A stretch of 48,118 bases of DNA from JAAYCT01 sp964499575 (GTDB lineage: Bacteria; Bacillota; Clostridia; Saccharofermentanales; Saccharofermentanaceae). Position numbers and translations under genes: made by a program. The stretch covers positions 1-48,118 of the forward strand of contig CAZCLK010000012.1 of the NCBI GenBank assembly GCA_964499575.1. The letters run 5' to 3'. Within the stretch, counting starts at the first letter, position 1. Each line of letters opens with the position of its first letter. Below the pieces are notes generated by a model, which ran no database searches, had not been told where the DNA came from, and saw nothing but the letters and a program-made list of their open reading frames with translations. This document shows, piece after piece, positions 31,569 through 39,487 of this stretch.

Positions 31569-34244
31569 ATGAAACCGTTGGGTCTGAATGAAATTCGCGA
31601 GAAGTATTTGTCATTTTTCGAGGGGAAGGGGCACTTGCGCCTGCCATCGTTTCCGTTGGTTCCTCAGAACGATCCGTCGGTTCTTCTGATCAATGCGGGC
31701 ATGACTCCGATGAAGCCCTATTTCACGGGCGCACTGACTCCTCCTGCCCTTCGCGTCACGACCTGTCAGAAATGCATTCGTACTCCGGATATCGAAAATG
31801 TCGGGAAGACCTCGCGGCACGGGACGTATTTTGAGATGCTCGGGAACTTTTCGTTCGGCGACTATTTCAAGAAGGAAGCGATTCCGTGGGCATGGGAGCT
31901 CATGACCGGGGTGATGGAAATGCCCCCGGAGAAGCTCTATCCGTCGGTCTTCGAGGAGGACGACGAGGCGTTCGCAATCTGGCGCGACGACGTCGGGATC
32001 CCCGAATCGCGGATCATCCGCCTCGGCAAGGAAGACAATTTCTGGGAACACGGCACAGGTCCGTGCGGTCCCTGTTCGGAGATCTATTTTGATCGCGGTG
32101 AGGAAAAGGGCTGCGGAGCTCCGGATTGTAAACCGGGATGTTCCTGCGACCGCTTCGTCGAGATATGGAACCTCGTATTTACTCAGTTCAACAGAGAGGA
32201 AGACGGAACGTACACGCCGCTGGCCAAGAAGAATATTGATACCGGAGGGGGCCTTGAACGTTGGGCTTGCGTCATGCAAGGGGTCGACAACCTTTTCGAA
32301 GTCGATACCGTTCGAAGCATCCTCGATACCGTGTGCGCGAAAGCCAATCTGCGGTACGGTACCGATTATAAGTCCGATGTCGCCATCCGCGTGATCACCG
32401 ACCATGCGCGTTCGTCGACAATGATGATCTCGGACGGCGTTCTGCCCTCCAACGAAGGCCGGGGCTATGTCCTGCGCCGCCTGATGCGCAGAGCCTCCCG
32501 GTTCGGGCGTATGCTCGGGATTAAGGATCTTTTCCTTTGCGATATCGCCGAGGCGGTGATCGCGCAGAATAAGGACGCCTACCCGGCGCTTCTCGAGAAG
32601 CGGACCTATATTCTTGCGGTGATCCGCAATGAAGAGGAGGCGTTCAGCAGAACAATCGAACAGGGCTCGACGATTCTTAAGGATATGATTGACGAGGCCA
32701 AGTCTGCGGGGGCGTCCGCGTTGAGCGGGGAGCAGGTCTTCCGCCTGCATGATACCTACGGGTTTCCGTTGGATTTGACGCGGGAGATCGCGACCGATGC
32801 GGGGCTGACCGTCGACGAGAAGGGCTTTCAGGAGTGCATGAAGCGGCAAAAAGAGACCGCGCGGGCGGCGACGAAGGCAAAGACCGATACGGCGTGGGGG
32901 GGTAAGATCCTTCCGGAGGAATACATCAAGGACACACAGGCAACCGAATTTACGGGCTACGAACACATGATATCCGGCGGAGTTCTCCGCTACCTGATGA
33001 AGGAAGACGAAGAGGGCGCGCTTCGAATTGTACCGGAGGCGTTTGAGGGCGACCGGGTGTTGGCTGTTTTTGATTCAACGCCTTTTTACGCAACGTCCGG
33101 CGGTCAGACGACCGATACCGGAGACGCGCAGTCGGAAAGCGGCAGGATGGAGATCCTGTCGGTCGATAAAGATGATCTCGGAAAATTCATGCATACCGCT
33201 CAAGTTGTATCCGGAACCGTTTCCGTCGGACAGAAACTTGAGCTCCGGGTTGATCGGGAGCGAAGGCTCTCGACCGCGAGAAATCATACGTCGACGCACC
33301 TTCTTCAGAAGGCCTTGCGTACTGTGTTGGGAGATCATGTCGAGCAGTCCGGCTCGATGGTGTCCGTCGATCGCCTGCGCTTTGACTTCACGCATTTTAA
33401 ACCGATGACCGAAGAAGAGATCTTCGCGGTCGAAAAGATGATCAACGACGCGATTATGGAGGCGATGCCCGTCACCACGCGCGTGATGAGCCAGAAACAG
33501 GCCCGGGAAATGGGTGCGATGGCGCTTTTCGGTGAGAAATACACGGACACGGTCCGCGTCATCACCGTCGGGGATGAGAAGGCGGCGTACTCCATGGAGC
33601 TTTGCGGAGGCACACACCTGACAAATACCGCGCAGGCGTCTCAGCTCCGCATTCTTTCCGAGACGGGTATTGCATCGGGCGTTCGGCGAATCGAGGCGGT
33701 CACCGGAAGAGCGGCTTACCTTCTCGCAATCGATGACGCACGCGTCCTTCGCGAGTGCTGTGACACCTATAAAGTCGGTAAGGACCAGATCGTTCGCAAA
33801 ATAAGAAGCACGATTGACGAAGTCAAGTCGCTCGAAAAGCAAATGGAGCAGATCCGGGCGCAGAGCGTATGCGACGCGGCCGGGGAACTGGCGGAGAAAG
33901 CCGAGCTCATCAACGGAGTCTCGGTTGTCATCGCGGAGGTGTCTGCCGGAAACCCCGATGAATTGAGGGAAGCCTCCGACCGCATTCGCGACCGGCTCCC
34001 TTGCGGGGTTGTCGTTCTGGCAGCCAGAAACGGCGATAAGTTGTTCTTTTCCGCCATGGCCTCCGAAAGCGCCGTCAAAAAGGGTGTTCATGCCGGTGAA
34101 ATTATCCGCGCGACCGCCCGGGCTGCCGGCGGCGGTGGGGGCGGACGCCCGGATATGGCGCAGGCCGGCGGACGGAACGTAGAACTATTGCCGGAAGCAT
34201 TGAAGGCGGCAAAGGAAGCGGTAGCGAGTCAATTACAGACATAG
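31569..34244 (+). CDS. alaS: Alanyl-tRNA synthetase
   Basis: An 891-residue synthetase that charges tRNA-Ala. Start ATG 31569, before KPLGLNEIREKYLSFFE, fits the family; the open frame extends 57 bases further but with an unusual cysteine-rich sequence. The class II catalytic domain is N-terminal (GHLRLPSFPLVP, and TCQKCIRTPDIENVG). The editing domain holds HTSTH (H573, H577) and CGGTH (C679, H683), the zinc ligands for removing mischarged Ser or Gly. The C-Ala domain ends with the glycine-rich stretch AAGGGGGGRPDMAQAGG. It is followed 24 bases later by hinT. Confidence 0.97.
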   Translation: MKPLGLNEIREKYLSFFEGKGHLRLPSFPLVPQNDPSVLLINAGMTPMKPYFTGALTPPALRVTTCQKCIRTPDIENVGKTSRHGTYFEMLGNFSFGDYFKKEAIPWAWELMTGVMEMPPEKLYPSVFEEDDEAFAIWRDDVGIPESRIIRLGKEDNFWEHGTGPCGPCSEIYFDRGEEKGCGAPDCKPGCSCDRFVEIWNLVFTQFNREEDGTYTPLAKKNIDTGGGLERWACVMQGVDNLFEVDTVRSILDTVCAKANLRYGTDYKSDVAIRVITDHARSSTMMISDGVLPSNEGRGYVLRRLMRRASRFGRMLGIKDLFLCDIAEAVIAQNKDAYPALLEKRTYILAVIRNEEEAFSRTIEQGSTILKDMIDEAKSAGASALSGEQVFRLHDTYGFPLDLTREIATDAGLTVDEKGFQECMKRQKETARAATKAKTDTAWGGKILPEEYIKDTQATEFTGYEHMISGGVLRYLMKEDEEGALRIVPEAFEGDRVLAVFDSTPFYATSGGQTTDTGDAQSESGRMEILSVDKDDLGKFMHTAQVVSGTVSVGQKLELRVDRERRLSTARNHTSTHLLQKALRTVLGDHVEQSGSMVSVDRLRFDFTHFKPMTEEEIFAVEKMINDAIMEAMPVTTRVMSQKQAREMGAMALFGEKYTDTVRVITVGDEKAAYSMELCGGTHLTNTAQASQLRILSETGIASGVRRIEAVTGRAAYLLAIDDARVLRECCDTYKVGKDQIVRKIRSTIDEVKSLEKQMEQIRAQSVCDAAGELAEKAELINGVSVVIAEVSAGNPDELREASDRIRDRLPCGVVVLAARNGDKLFFSAMASESAVKKGVHAGEIIRATARAAGGGGGGRPDMAQAGGRNVELLPEALKAAKEAVASQLQT

Positions 34245-34268
34245 ACCAGTCTGTGAAAGGAGCCGGAC

Positions 34269-34610
34269 ATGTGTATCTTTTGTAAAATCATCGATAAAGA
34301 AATCCCCTCGAACATTGTGTATGAGGATGAGGACGTGATCTGTTTCAATGACATCCATCCGGCCGCGCCGGTCCATGTCCTTATTGTGCCCAGGAAACAC
34401 TACGATGACGTAATGGAACTGACGTCTTCCGAAGACGCCGGAAAGGTGCTTCACGCCGTTTTTTGCGCGGTTTCGAAGGTCGCGGAGCGGACCGGCACTC
34501 AGGATGGCTTCCGGATCGTCAATAACTGCCGTGAAAAGGGCGGCCAGTCCGTAATGCACGTGCATTTTCACCTTCTCGGGGGAACGGTTTTCAGCGAAAA
34601 GATCATTTAA
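34269..34610 (+). CDS. hinT: HIT family protein HinT (purine nucleoside phosphoramidase)
   Basis: A 113-residue HIT protein. The catalytic triad HVHFH (H97, H99, H101) and the N-terminal CIFCKI zinc pair are typical of the HinT/PKCI branch. It hydrolyses adenosine 5'-phosphoramidates and aminoacyl adenylates. Its place directly after alaS fits a role in cleaning up aminoacyl-AMP made by synthetases. GAAAGGAG lies eight bases before the ATG. It is probably cotranscribed with alaS. Confidence 0.93.
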   Translation: MCIFCKIIDKEIPSNIVYEDEDVICFNDIHPAAPVHVLIVPRKHYDDVMELTSSEDAGKVLHAVFCAVSKVAERTGTQDGFRIVNNCREKGGQSVMHVHFHLLGGTVFSEKII

Positions 34611-34622
34611 GGGGAACGCGCT

Positions 34623-34637
34623 CCGCCCGGCGGGCGG
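34623..34637 (+). other. Perfect GC hairpin after hinT without a T run
   Basis: CCGCCC-GGC-GGGCGG is a six-base perfect stem 13 bases after the hinT stop. It has no following T run, so it is not a standard terminator. It may pause RNA polymerase or protect the 3' end of the upstream message. Confidence 0.4.
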
Positions 34638-34679
34638 GATGCTATTCAACGATAGAACCGTCTGAGGGGGGACCGGGAA

Positions 34680-35717
34680 ATGTCGATATCTTATAAATGC
34701 CCGAACTGTGCAGCAAATCTGATTTTCGATCCGGATGCGAAAAGGATGACCTGCAAGTTTTGCGGATCCGAAATACTTCCCGAAGATATCGTTGCGCCGA
34801 TAAACGGGTTGACGGAGCAGCCCGCCGAAGTTTGGCTCGACGATACAGAGATCTATACCTGCGGAAGTTGCGGCGCTGAGGTCATTGTCGGTAAAGACCT
34901 GTCGGCGGCTTTTTGCGCATTTTGCGGATCGCCGGCGATCATCGCCTCCCACTATACCGGCGGTACCAAACCGTCGATGATCATTCCGTTCAATTACGGG
35001 CGGGAGGAGGCGGAAAAGGAATTCAAGAAGTGGTGTTCCAAAAAAGTCTTTCTTCCCGGGAAATTCAGGTCGCGCGCATCCATCGAGAAGCTTACACCGA
35101 TGTATGTTCCGTTTTGGCTTTTTGATCATCCGGTCGACATTAATATGGTGATCAGTAAATTTACTGTTCGCGATCGTCCTGCTATGGGATCTCAACCCGA
35201 CGCTCAGGAAATAGGGGTCGTCGAATGCCGGAAGCGGGGGCCGTTAGTTTGGGAGAAAGTTCCGATCGTCGCTTCAAAGGATATGGACGACATGGCGATC
35301 GAGATGATCGAGCCGTTTAATTTTTCGCACGCCAAAGCGTTTGACATGAAATACATGGCCGGATTTTTCGCACAAAGATCAGCCTTTTCCGCAAAAGAGC
35401 GGATCGGAGCGATCAGGGATCGTATCAAGGGTTATGCAAAGGATGCCGTAATGGAATCTTTTGACGACGAGAACATCCCCGTGAAAGCAGAGGATTACAG
35501 CTTGTACCCGCTGCCGGATGCTGAGTTCGCGTTACTTCCGGTATGGTTTTTGACCTATACCCAAGGCAAAAGGAAATATGTGTTTTTATTGAACGGGCAG
35601 ACCGGTGCGGTTGCGGGAGAGATTCCGGTGTCGCCTTTGCGTGTCGCGTTGTTCGCTTTGGGCTTATCGGCGGTTATTCTGCCCGCGTTCTATTTTCTGG
35701 GAGGACTTCTGATATGA
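34680..35717 (+). CDS. Zinc-ribbon membrane protein
   Basis: A 345-residue protein with two zinc-ribbon knuckle pairs at the start: C7, C10, C25, C28 and C61, C64, C79, C82. A middle soluble part of about 220 residues follows (PFNYGREEAEKEFKKWCSKK and MYVPFWLFD are recognisable features of a family annotated as TFIIB-type zinc-ribbon proteins). One helix lies at the C-terminus (about 322-345). The order suggests a cytoplasmic zinc-binding part on a membrane anchor. Such proteins are often near SPFH/flotillin-like genes, but none is here. The stop overlaps the next start (ATGA), so the pair is coupled. Function unknown. Confidence 0.7.
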   Translation: MSISYKCPNCAANLIFDPDAKRMTCKFCGSEILPEDIVAPINGLTEQPAEVWLDDTEIYTCGSCGAEVIVGKDLSAAFCAFCGSPAIIASHYTGGTKPSMIIPFNYGREEAEKEFKKWCSKKVFLPGKFRSRASIEKLTPMYVPFWLFDHPVDINMVISKFTVRDRPAMGSQPDAQEIGVVECRKRGPLVWEKVPIVASKDMDDMAIEMIEPFNFSHAKAFDMKYMAGFFAQRSAFSAKERIGAIRDRIKGYAKDAVMESFDDENIPVKAEDYSLYPLPDAEFALLPVWFLTYTQGKRKYVFLLNGQTGAVAGEIPVSPLRVALFALGLSAVILPAFYFLGGLLI

Positions 35718-36301
35718 GAAGAGCCGGAAGAAAACACAATTATCTAAAGTACAAATTCTTGTATTTCCAAATTGCCATCGCGATTCTCTTGTTTATGATG
35801 TATATATTCGCTAACGCTCCGGAACTTCTGATCCTGATCCATCGGGCAAAGCTCTTACCTATATTGAAAACATTATTCGGTATACTGATCGCCTATGTCG
35901 CCGGTCCCCTGCTCGTGATCTATCTGGTTCGCAGGGCGTTTCTCGAGCATAAAGGAATCACGGCAGTGAACTGGCGCTCATACCTGAACGACTCCCTCTA
36001 TAATGATTTTTGTTCGCAGCCGTCCGATATCGAGCCGGATGATGTTGTTTACTGGAAAACGCAGGAAATTATCGCGCAAAAAAGGGCGGCAAACGGCGGA
36101 GGATTGGATTATGCGTTCACCGGACAGGGAGCGAATCCGGATGACGGCAAATCCGGAAATACCCGAGTGGTCGCTCCCGAATCTCAGCCTGCTGATCTGC
36201 CGGTAAACGATGAACCCGTGGCGGATGTCCCGGAGACGGATCCGCTCGAGGATATTCCTAAGTTCGATCCGAACGGACCGAATCCGTTTAAGCAGGGCTG
36301 A
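35714..36301 (+). CDS. Hypothetical membrane protein with acidic proline-rich tail
   Basis: A 195-residue protein. ATG 35714 overlaps the upstream stop by four bases and has GGAGG nine bases away; an open frame extends further left but only as the shadow of the zinc-ribbon gene. A basic start (RRAGRKHNYLKYK) is followed by two helices (about 14-35 and 50-72), a soluble segment and a tail rich in Pro, Asp and Glu that ends in PNPFKQG. I do not recognise a family. The coupling with the zinc-ribbon gene suggests that the two proteins act together. Confidence 0.7.
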   Translation: MRRAGRKHNYLKYKFLYFQIAIAILLFMMYIFANAPELLILIHRAKLLPILKTLFGILIAYVAGPLLVIYLVRRAFLEHKGITAVNWRSYLNDSLYNDFCSQPSDIEPDDVVYWKTQEIIAQKRAANGGGLDYAFTGQGANPDDGKSGNTRVVAPESQPADLPVNDEPVADVPETDPLEDIPKFDPNGPNPFKQG

Positions 36302-36385
36302 ACGGATTCCGCCGCGTCAAAGGCAATCGGATTGACGATAACGATTTTCGATCGGCTGAAATATGCGGGATATGCCGCCATCTCG

Positions 36386-36417
36386 AAAAAGACCCGGTTT
36401 ACATGACACGCGGGGTC
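36386..36417 (-). terminator. Intrinsic terminator of dtd, overlapping its stop codon
   Basis: On the minus strand GACCC (whose GA belongs to the TGA stop) pairs with GGGTC and is followed by TTTTTC. It mirrors the MFS gene, whose terminator also starts at its stop codon. Confidence 0.6.
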
Positions 36418-36856
36418 AATTCTGTTCCAACAGGATCGTAAACGGCCCGTCGTTACATAGCTCCACATCCATGTGCGCGCCGAAGACGCCGGTTTCGACC
36501 GGAAGACCGGCCTCGCGACATTTTTCCGAAAAATATTCGTAGAGCCTTTTCGCGGTCTCCGGGTCCGCCGCGTCCGAAAAGCTCGGGCGATTGCCGCGCG
36601 AGGTGTCCGCGCATAGCGTGAATTGAGATACGATGAGAAGGGATCCGCCGACATCCGTGATCGAGCGGTTGATTCTACCGCCTTCATCCTCGAAAATCCG
36701 GAGGCCCGCGAGTTTTTGAACCAACTTGTCGGCAAACGCGTGTGTGTCGCCGGCCGCGACGCCGAGAAGCACGAGATAACCCCGATCAATTGCCCCGACC
36801 GTCTTTTTGTCGACGCGGACGGATGCTCTTCTGACACGCTGAATGACTGCTTTCAT
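36416..36856 (-). CDS. dtd: D-aminoacyl-tRNA deacylase
   Basis: A 146-residue DTD that removes D-amino acids and glycine mischarged on tRNA. SQFT (77-80) and the Gly-cisPro motif GPFT (137-140) are the two signatures that form the active site. Start ATG 36856 has GGGAGG six bases away; an open frame extends 39 bases more but without a site. In many Bacillota the gene is close to rel, which is 2.6 kb away here. The promoter shares a short region with rpsU on the other strand. Confidence 0.95.
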   Translation of the reverse strand: MKAVIQRVRRASVRVDKKTVGAIDRGYLVLLGVAAGDTHAFADKLVQKLAGLRIFEDEGGRINRSITDVGGSLLIVSQFTLCADTSRGNRPSFSDAADPETAKRLYEYFSEKCREAGLPVETGVFGAHMDVELCNDGPFTILLEQN

Positions 36857-36910
36857 AAAATCCTCCCGCGGAACGCGCGTTTTTTCGAGTAACAATGATG
36901 TTCACTTGCC

Positions 36911-36916
36911 ATTATA
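36911..36916 (-). promoter_or_regulatory. -10 box of the dtd promoter
   Basis: The minus strand reads TATAAT 55 bases before the dtd start codon. I see no good -35. It is divergent from the rpsU promoter. Confidence 0.4.
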
Positions 36917-36989
36917 TCCGAATCCGAAGGCCGGTGCCCCGATCTCCCCTGAAATCGTCACCCAAATCGTCGATCGCATCGTTTTCGAG

Positions 36990-37018
36990 TTGACGCGGTC
37001 GATGGATAAAGGTATAAT
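36990..37018 (+). promoter_or_regulatory. Strong promoter of rpsU
   Basis: TTGACG (36990-36995) and TATAAT (37013-37018) are separated by exactly 17 bp. This is the best sigma-A-type promoter in the window, as expected for a ribosomal protein gene. Transcription starts near 37025. Confidence 0.85.
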
Positions 37019-37072
37019 ACGACTGTTTCCGAAAACGAACAGGGTTCGCGGACGGAAACGCATTAATCGCAC

Positions 37073-37081
37073 GAGGGGAGG
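37073..37081 (+). promoter_or_regulatory. Ribosome binding site that sets the rpsU GTG start
   Basis: GAGGGGAGG lies seven bases before GTG 37089 but only one base before ATG 37083. The spacing favours the GTG. Confidence 0.6.
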
Positions 37082-37088
37082 GATGAGA

Positions 37089-37262
37089 GTGTCAGAAATC
37101 AGAATCAAGGAGAACGAATCCCTTGACAGTGCGTTGCGTCGTTTTAAGCGTTCATGCGCGCGATCCGGAGTACTTGCAGAAGTACGCAAGAGAGAGCATT
37201 ATGAGAAGCCGTCGGTCAAGCGGAAGAAGAAGTCCGAAGCCGCGAGGAAGCGCAAACGCTGA
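37089..37262 (+). CDS. rpsU: Small ribosomal subunit protein S21
   Basis: A 57-residue S21 beginning SEIRIKENESLDSALRRFKR, the typical start, and ending in a run of lysine and arginine. It binds the 30S subunit near the anti-Shine-Dalgarno region. The GTG at 37089 gives the usual family length; ATG 37083 would add two residues. It has its own strong promoter and terminator, so it is monocistronic. The open frame extends left but without meaning. Confidence 0.95.
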   Translation: MSEIRIKENESLDSALRRFKRSCARSGVLAEVRKREHYEKPSVKRKKKSEAARKRKR

Positions 37263-37287
37263 GAAGAGTGATTTGTTTTTCAAGGGG

Positions 37288-37319
37288 GACCCGATGCGTT
37301 TGTGTCGGGTCTCTTTTTT
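37288..37319 (+). terminator. Intrinsic terminator of rpsU
   Basis: GACCCGA (37288-37294) pairs with TCGGGTC (37305-37311), with a ten-base loop, then TCTTTTTT. It lies 26 bases after the rpsU stop. Confidence 0.85.
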
Positions 37320-37348
37320 AAAAACCGACAGATTGTGAGGAAATAGTA

Positions 37349-39487
37349 TTGCGTCTGATCGAGAATCAATGGATCGGTCCGCCGGATTTGGGCGACTCGG
37401 CCGGTAAAAATTCTTTAGCGGAGCGTGTTCTGATGGCGCGCGGGTTTTCGAACGCGGAAGAGCGACAGGCGTTTCTTTCGGAAAACGAGTCCGACTTCCA
37501 CGATCCTTTACTGTTGCCGGACATGGAGCCGGCATGTGCCGCGATCCGGGGCGCCGTTCGTGCGGGACGGAAGATCCTTATTTACGGCGACTATGATGCC
37601 GACGGTATCACCGCGATATCCATCTTGTATTTGTATTTGAAAAAGATCGGAGCCCGGGTCGAATACATGATTCCCGACCGCGTTGCCGAGGGCTACGGGA
37701 TTTCAGACACGCTTTTCGACGAAATTTTCGGCCGGTCGCCGGATTTGATGGTCACCGTTGACTGCGGCATCGCCAATATCGACGAGATCGACCGGCTGAC
37801 CGCAAAGGGCATCGACGTAATCGTCACGGATCACCACGAGGTTAAGGGCGTTTTGCCCGGCGCTTTGGCTGTCGTCAGCGCGAAAAGGACCGACAACGAA
37901 TATCCCTTCCCGCATCTGTGCGGTGCGGGCGTGGCGCTTAAACTCGTTCAGGCTTTATGCGCGGAGGATCAGCCGGATCTCTGGAAGAATTACCTGGATT
38001 TGGCGGCAATCGCGACAATCGCCGACGTCGTCCCTCTTCTCGGCGAGAACCGAAGTATCGTCAAAAACGGGTTGTCTTTACTGGAGCAACAACTGCGGCC
38101 GGGAATTCGTGCGCTTACGCAATTGGTTTCCCGAAACGAAGAAGCGCTCTCCTCTGTTTCGATCAGTTTTCAATTGGTCCCGAAAATCAACGCGGCAGGG
38201 CGGATGGGCGACGCTTCCCGGGCGGTCGAATTGATGCTCAGTGAGGACCCCGCGGAGGCCGGGCGGATCGCGCTTGAACTCGTTACAGAGAATACCAGAA
38301 GGCAGGAAGTCGAAGCAACGATGCTCGAGGATGCGCTCCGGCAAGTCGAAGATATGATGAAGGGCTCCGTTTGGACCTTCAACAGTCCCCTGATTGTCCG
38401 GGGCGTCGACTGGCATCCGGGAATTGTCGGAATTCTCGCGTCCCGATTGGTTCAACGCCATCGCCGTTCCGCGATCGTTTTCACGGAGCAATCCGGTCAG
38501 GAGGGCGTCCTGAAAGCCTCTGCACGGGCTTCGAACGGCTACAACATATTGGAGGCCATTGAGTACGCCGCGGACCATGTCGATCAGTTCGGAGGTCATC
38601 GAAAAGCCGCCGGAATTGTCGTACGCGCGGATCAATACGATGCATTCTGCGCGGCGATCCGCGCGTATGCGGATACGATTTGCTCCGAGAGCGGAGAAAA
38701 CTCGATCCAAATCGATGCGGAACTGTCCGAGTCCGAATTGACGACGGAATCCTATCGTTTGCTTCAAAAACTTCAGCCGTACGGGGAAGAGAATAAGGAG
38801 CCCCTGTTTATTCTTCGCAGACTTCGGATATTGAAGTCGACGCTTTGCGGTCAGGACAAGCACCTGAAATTGATCCTTCAGTCCGATTCGGACTCGAAGG
38901 CGAACGCATCAAACATAGCGGGCACGGAGCGGGTATTTGAGGCGATCGCTTTCGGATTCGGAGACCGCGCGGCGATTCTTGCTCCGGGACGCCTTGTGGA
39001 CGTCGTTTTTTCTTTGCGTGTCAACACTTGGGCGGACAAGGAGACGTTATCCCTCAATGTGGCGGACATTCGTTTTTCGAGGACGGGGGATCTTCTTCAT
39101 GATGCCCCGGATGTGGCCGAGAAACTATATATCAACCATCTGCCTCTCCGTCAGATCGCGATGATCACCAAGCATGCCGAGGAGGATTTACTGCCGACCA
39201 AAGAAGATATCCGCAACGTATATATGCATCTCAAAAACCATTGCCGCGAGGACGTGTGCGAGTTTGACGCGCATCTTCTGGCCGCTTTCGTTAATGCGGC
39301 ATACGGGAGCTCCCTGAATGCTTTTTCGCTTATGCGGATCATCGATATTTTTGAAGAAGCGGGCCTTCTTTCCGTAGTGTATCGAAAGGCCGATCGGGTG
39401 TGTTTTCACTTGTTATTTGTCGACGGGAAAGTTAAACTTGAAAGCACAGAAACTTTTCGTAAGGTATTTGACCGGGAGAACAAGTGA
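37349..39487 (+). CDS. recJ: Single-stranded-DNA-specific exonuclease RecJ
   Basis: A 712-residue DHH/DHHA1 phosphoesterase that degrades single-stranded DNA 5' to 3' in recombination and mismatch repair. GDYDADG (80-86), VDCG (D138) and TDHH (160-163) are the metal-binding motifs, and GGHRKAAG is the DHHA1 motif. The start is TTG 37349 with TGAGG eight bases away; no ATG fits. It overlaps the rel start by four bases (GTGA). A C-terminal domain beyond DHHA1 and the OB fold (about 600-712) is present, as in other Bacillota RecJ. Confidence 0.95.
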   Translation: MRLIENQWIGPPDLGDSAGKNSLAERVLMARGFSNAEERQAFLSENESDFHDPLLLPDMEPACAAIRGAVRAGRKILIYGDYDADGITAISILYLYLKKIGARVEYMIPDRVAEGYGISDTLFDEIFGRSPDLMVTVDCGIANIDEIDRLTAKGIDVIVTDHHEVKGVLPGALAVVSAKRTDNEYPFPHLCGAGVALKLVQALCAEDQPDLWKNYLDLAAIATIADVVPLLGENRSIVKNGLSLLEQQLRPGIRALTQLVSRNEEALSSVSISFQLVPKINAAGRMGDASRAVELMLSEDPAEAGRIALELVTENTRRQEVEATMLEDALRQVEDMMKGSVWTFNSPLIVRGVDWHPGIVGILASRLVQRHRRSAIVFTEQSGQEGVLKASARASNGYNILEAIEYAADHVDQFGGHRKAAGIVVRADQYDAFCAAIRAYADTICSESGENSIQIDAELSESELTTESYRLLQKLQPYGEENKEPLFILRRLRILKSTLCGQDKHLKLILQSDSDSKANASNIAGTERVFEAIAFGFGDRAAILAPGRLVDVVFSLRVNTWADKETLSLNVADIRFSRTGDLLHDAPDVAEKLYINHLPLRQIAMITKHAEEDLLPTKEDIRNVYMHLKNHCREDVCEFDAHLLAAFVNAAYGSSLNAFSLMRIIDIFEEAGLLSVVYRKADRVCFHLLFVDGKVKLESTETFRKVFDRENK

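Noticed and set aside
31611..32966. 451-residue open frame antisense to alaS
   Set aside because: Same reason: shadow of the alaS coding frame.
35543..35713. Longer start for the two-helix protein
   Set aside because: This is an out-of-frame shadow of the zinc-ribbon gene end.
36843..37082. Longer start for rpsU
   Set aside because: The extra stretch includes the promoter region and is not S21-like.
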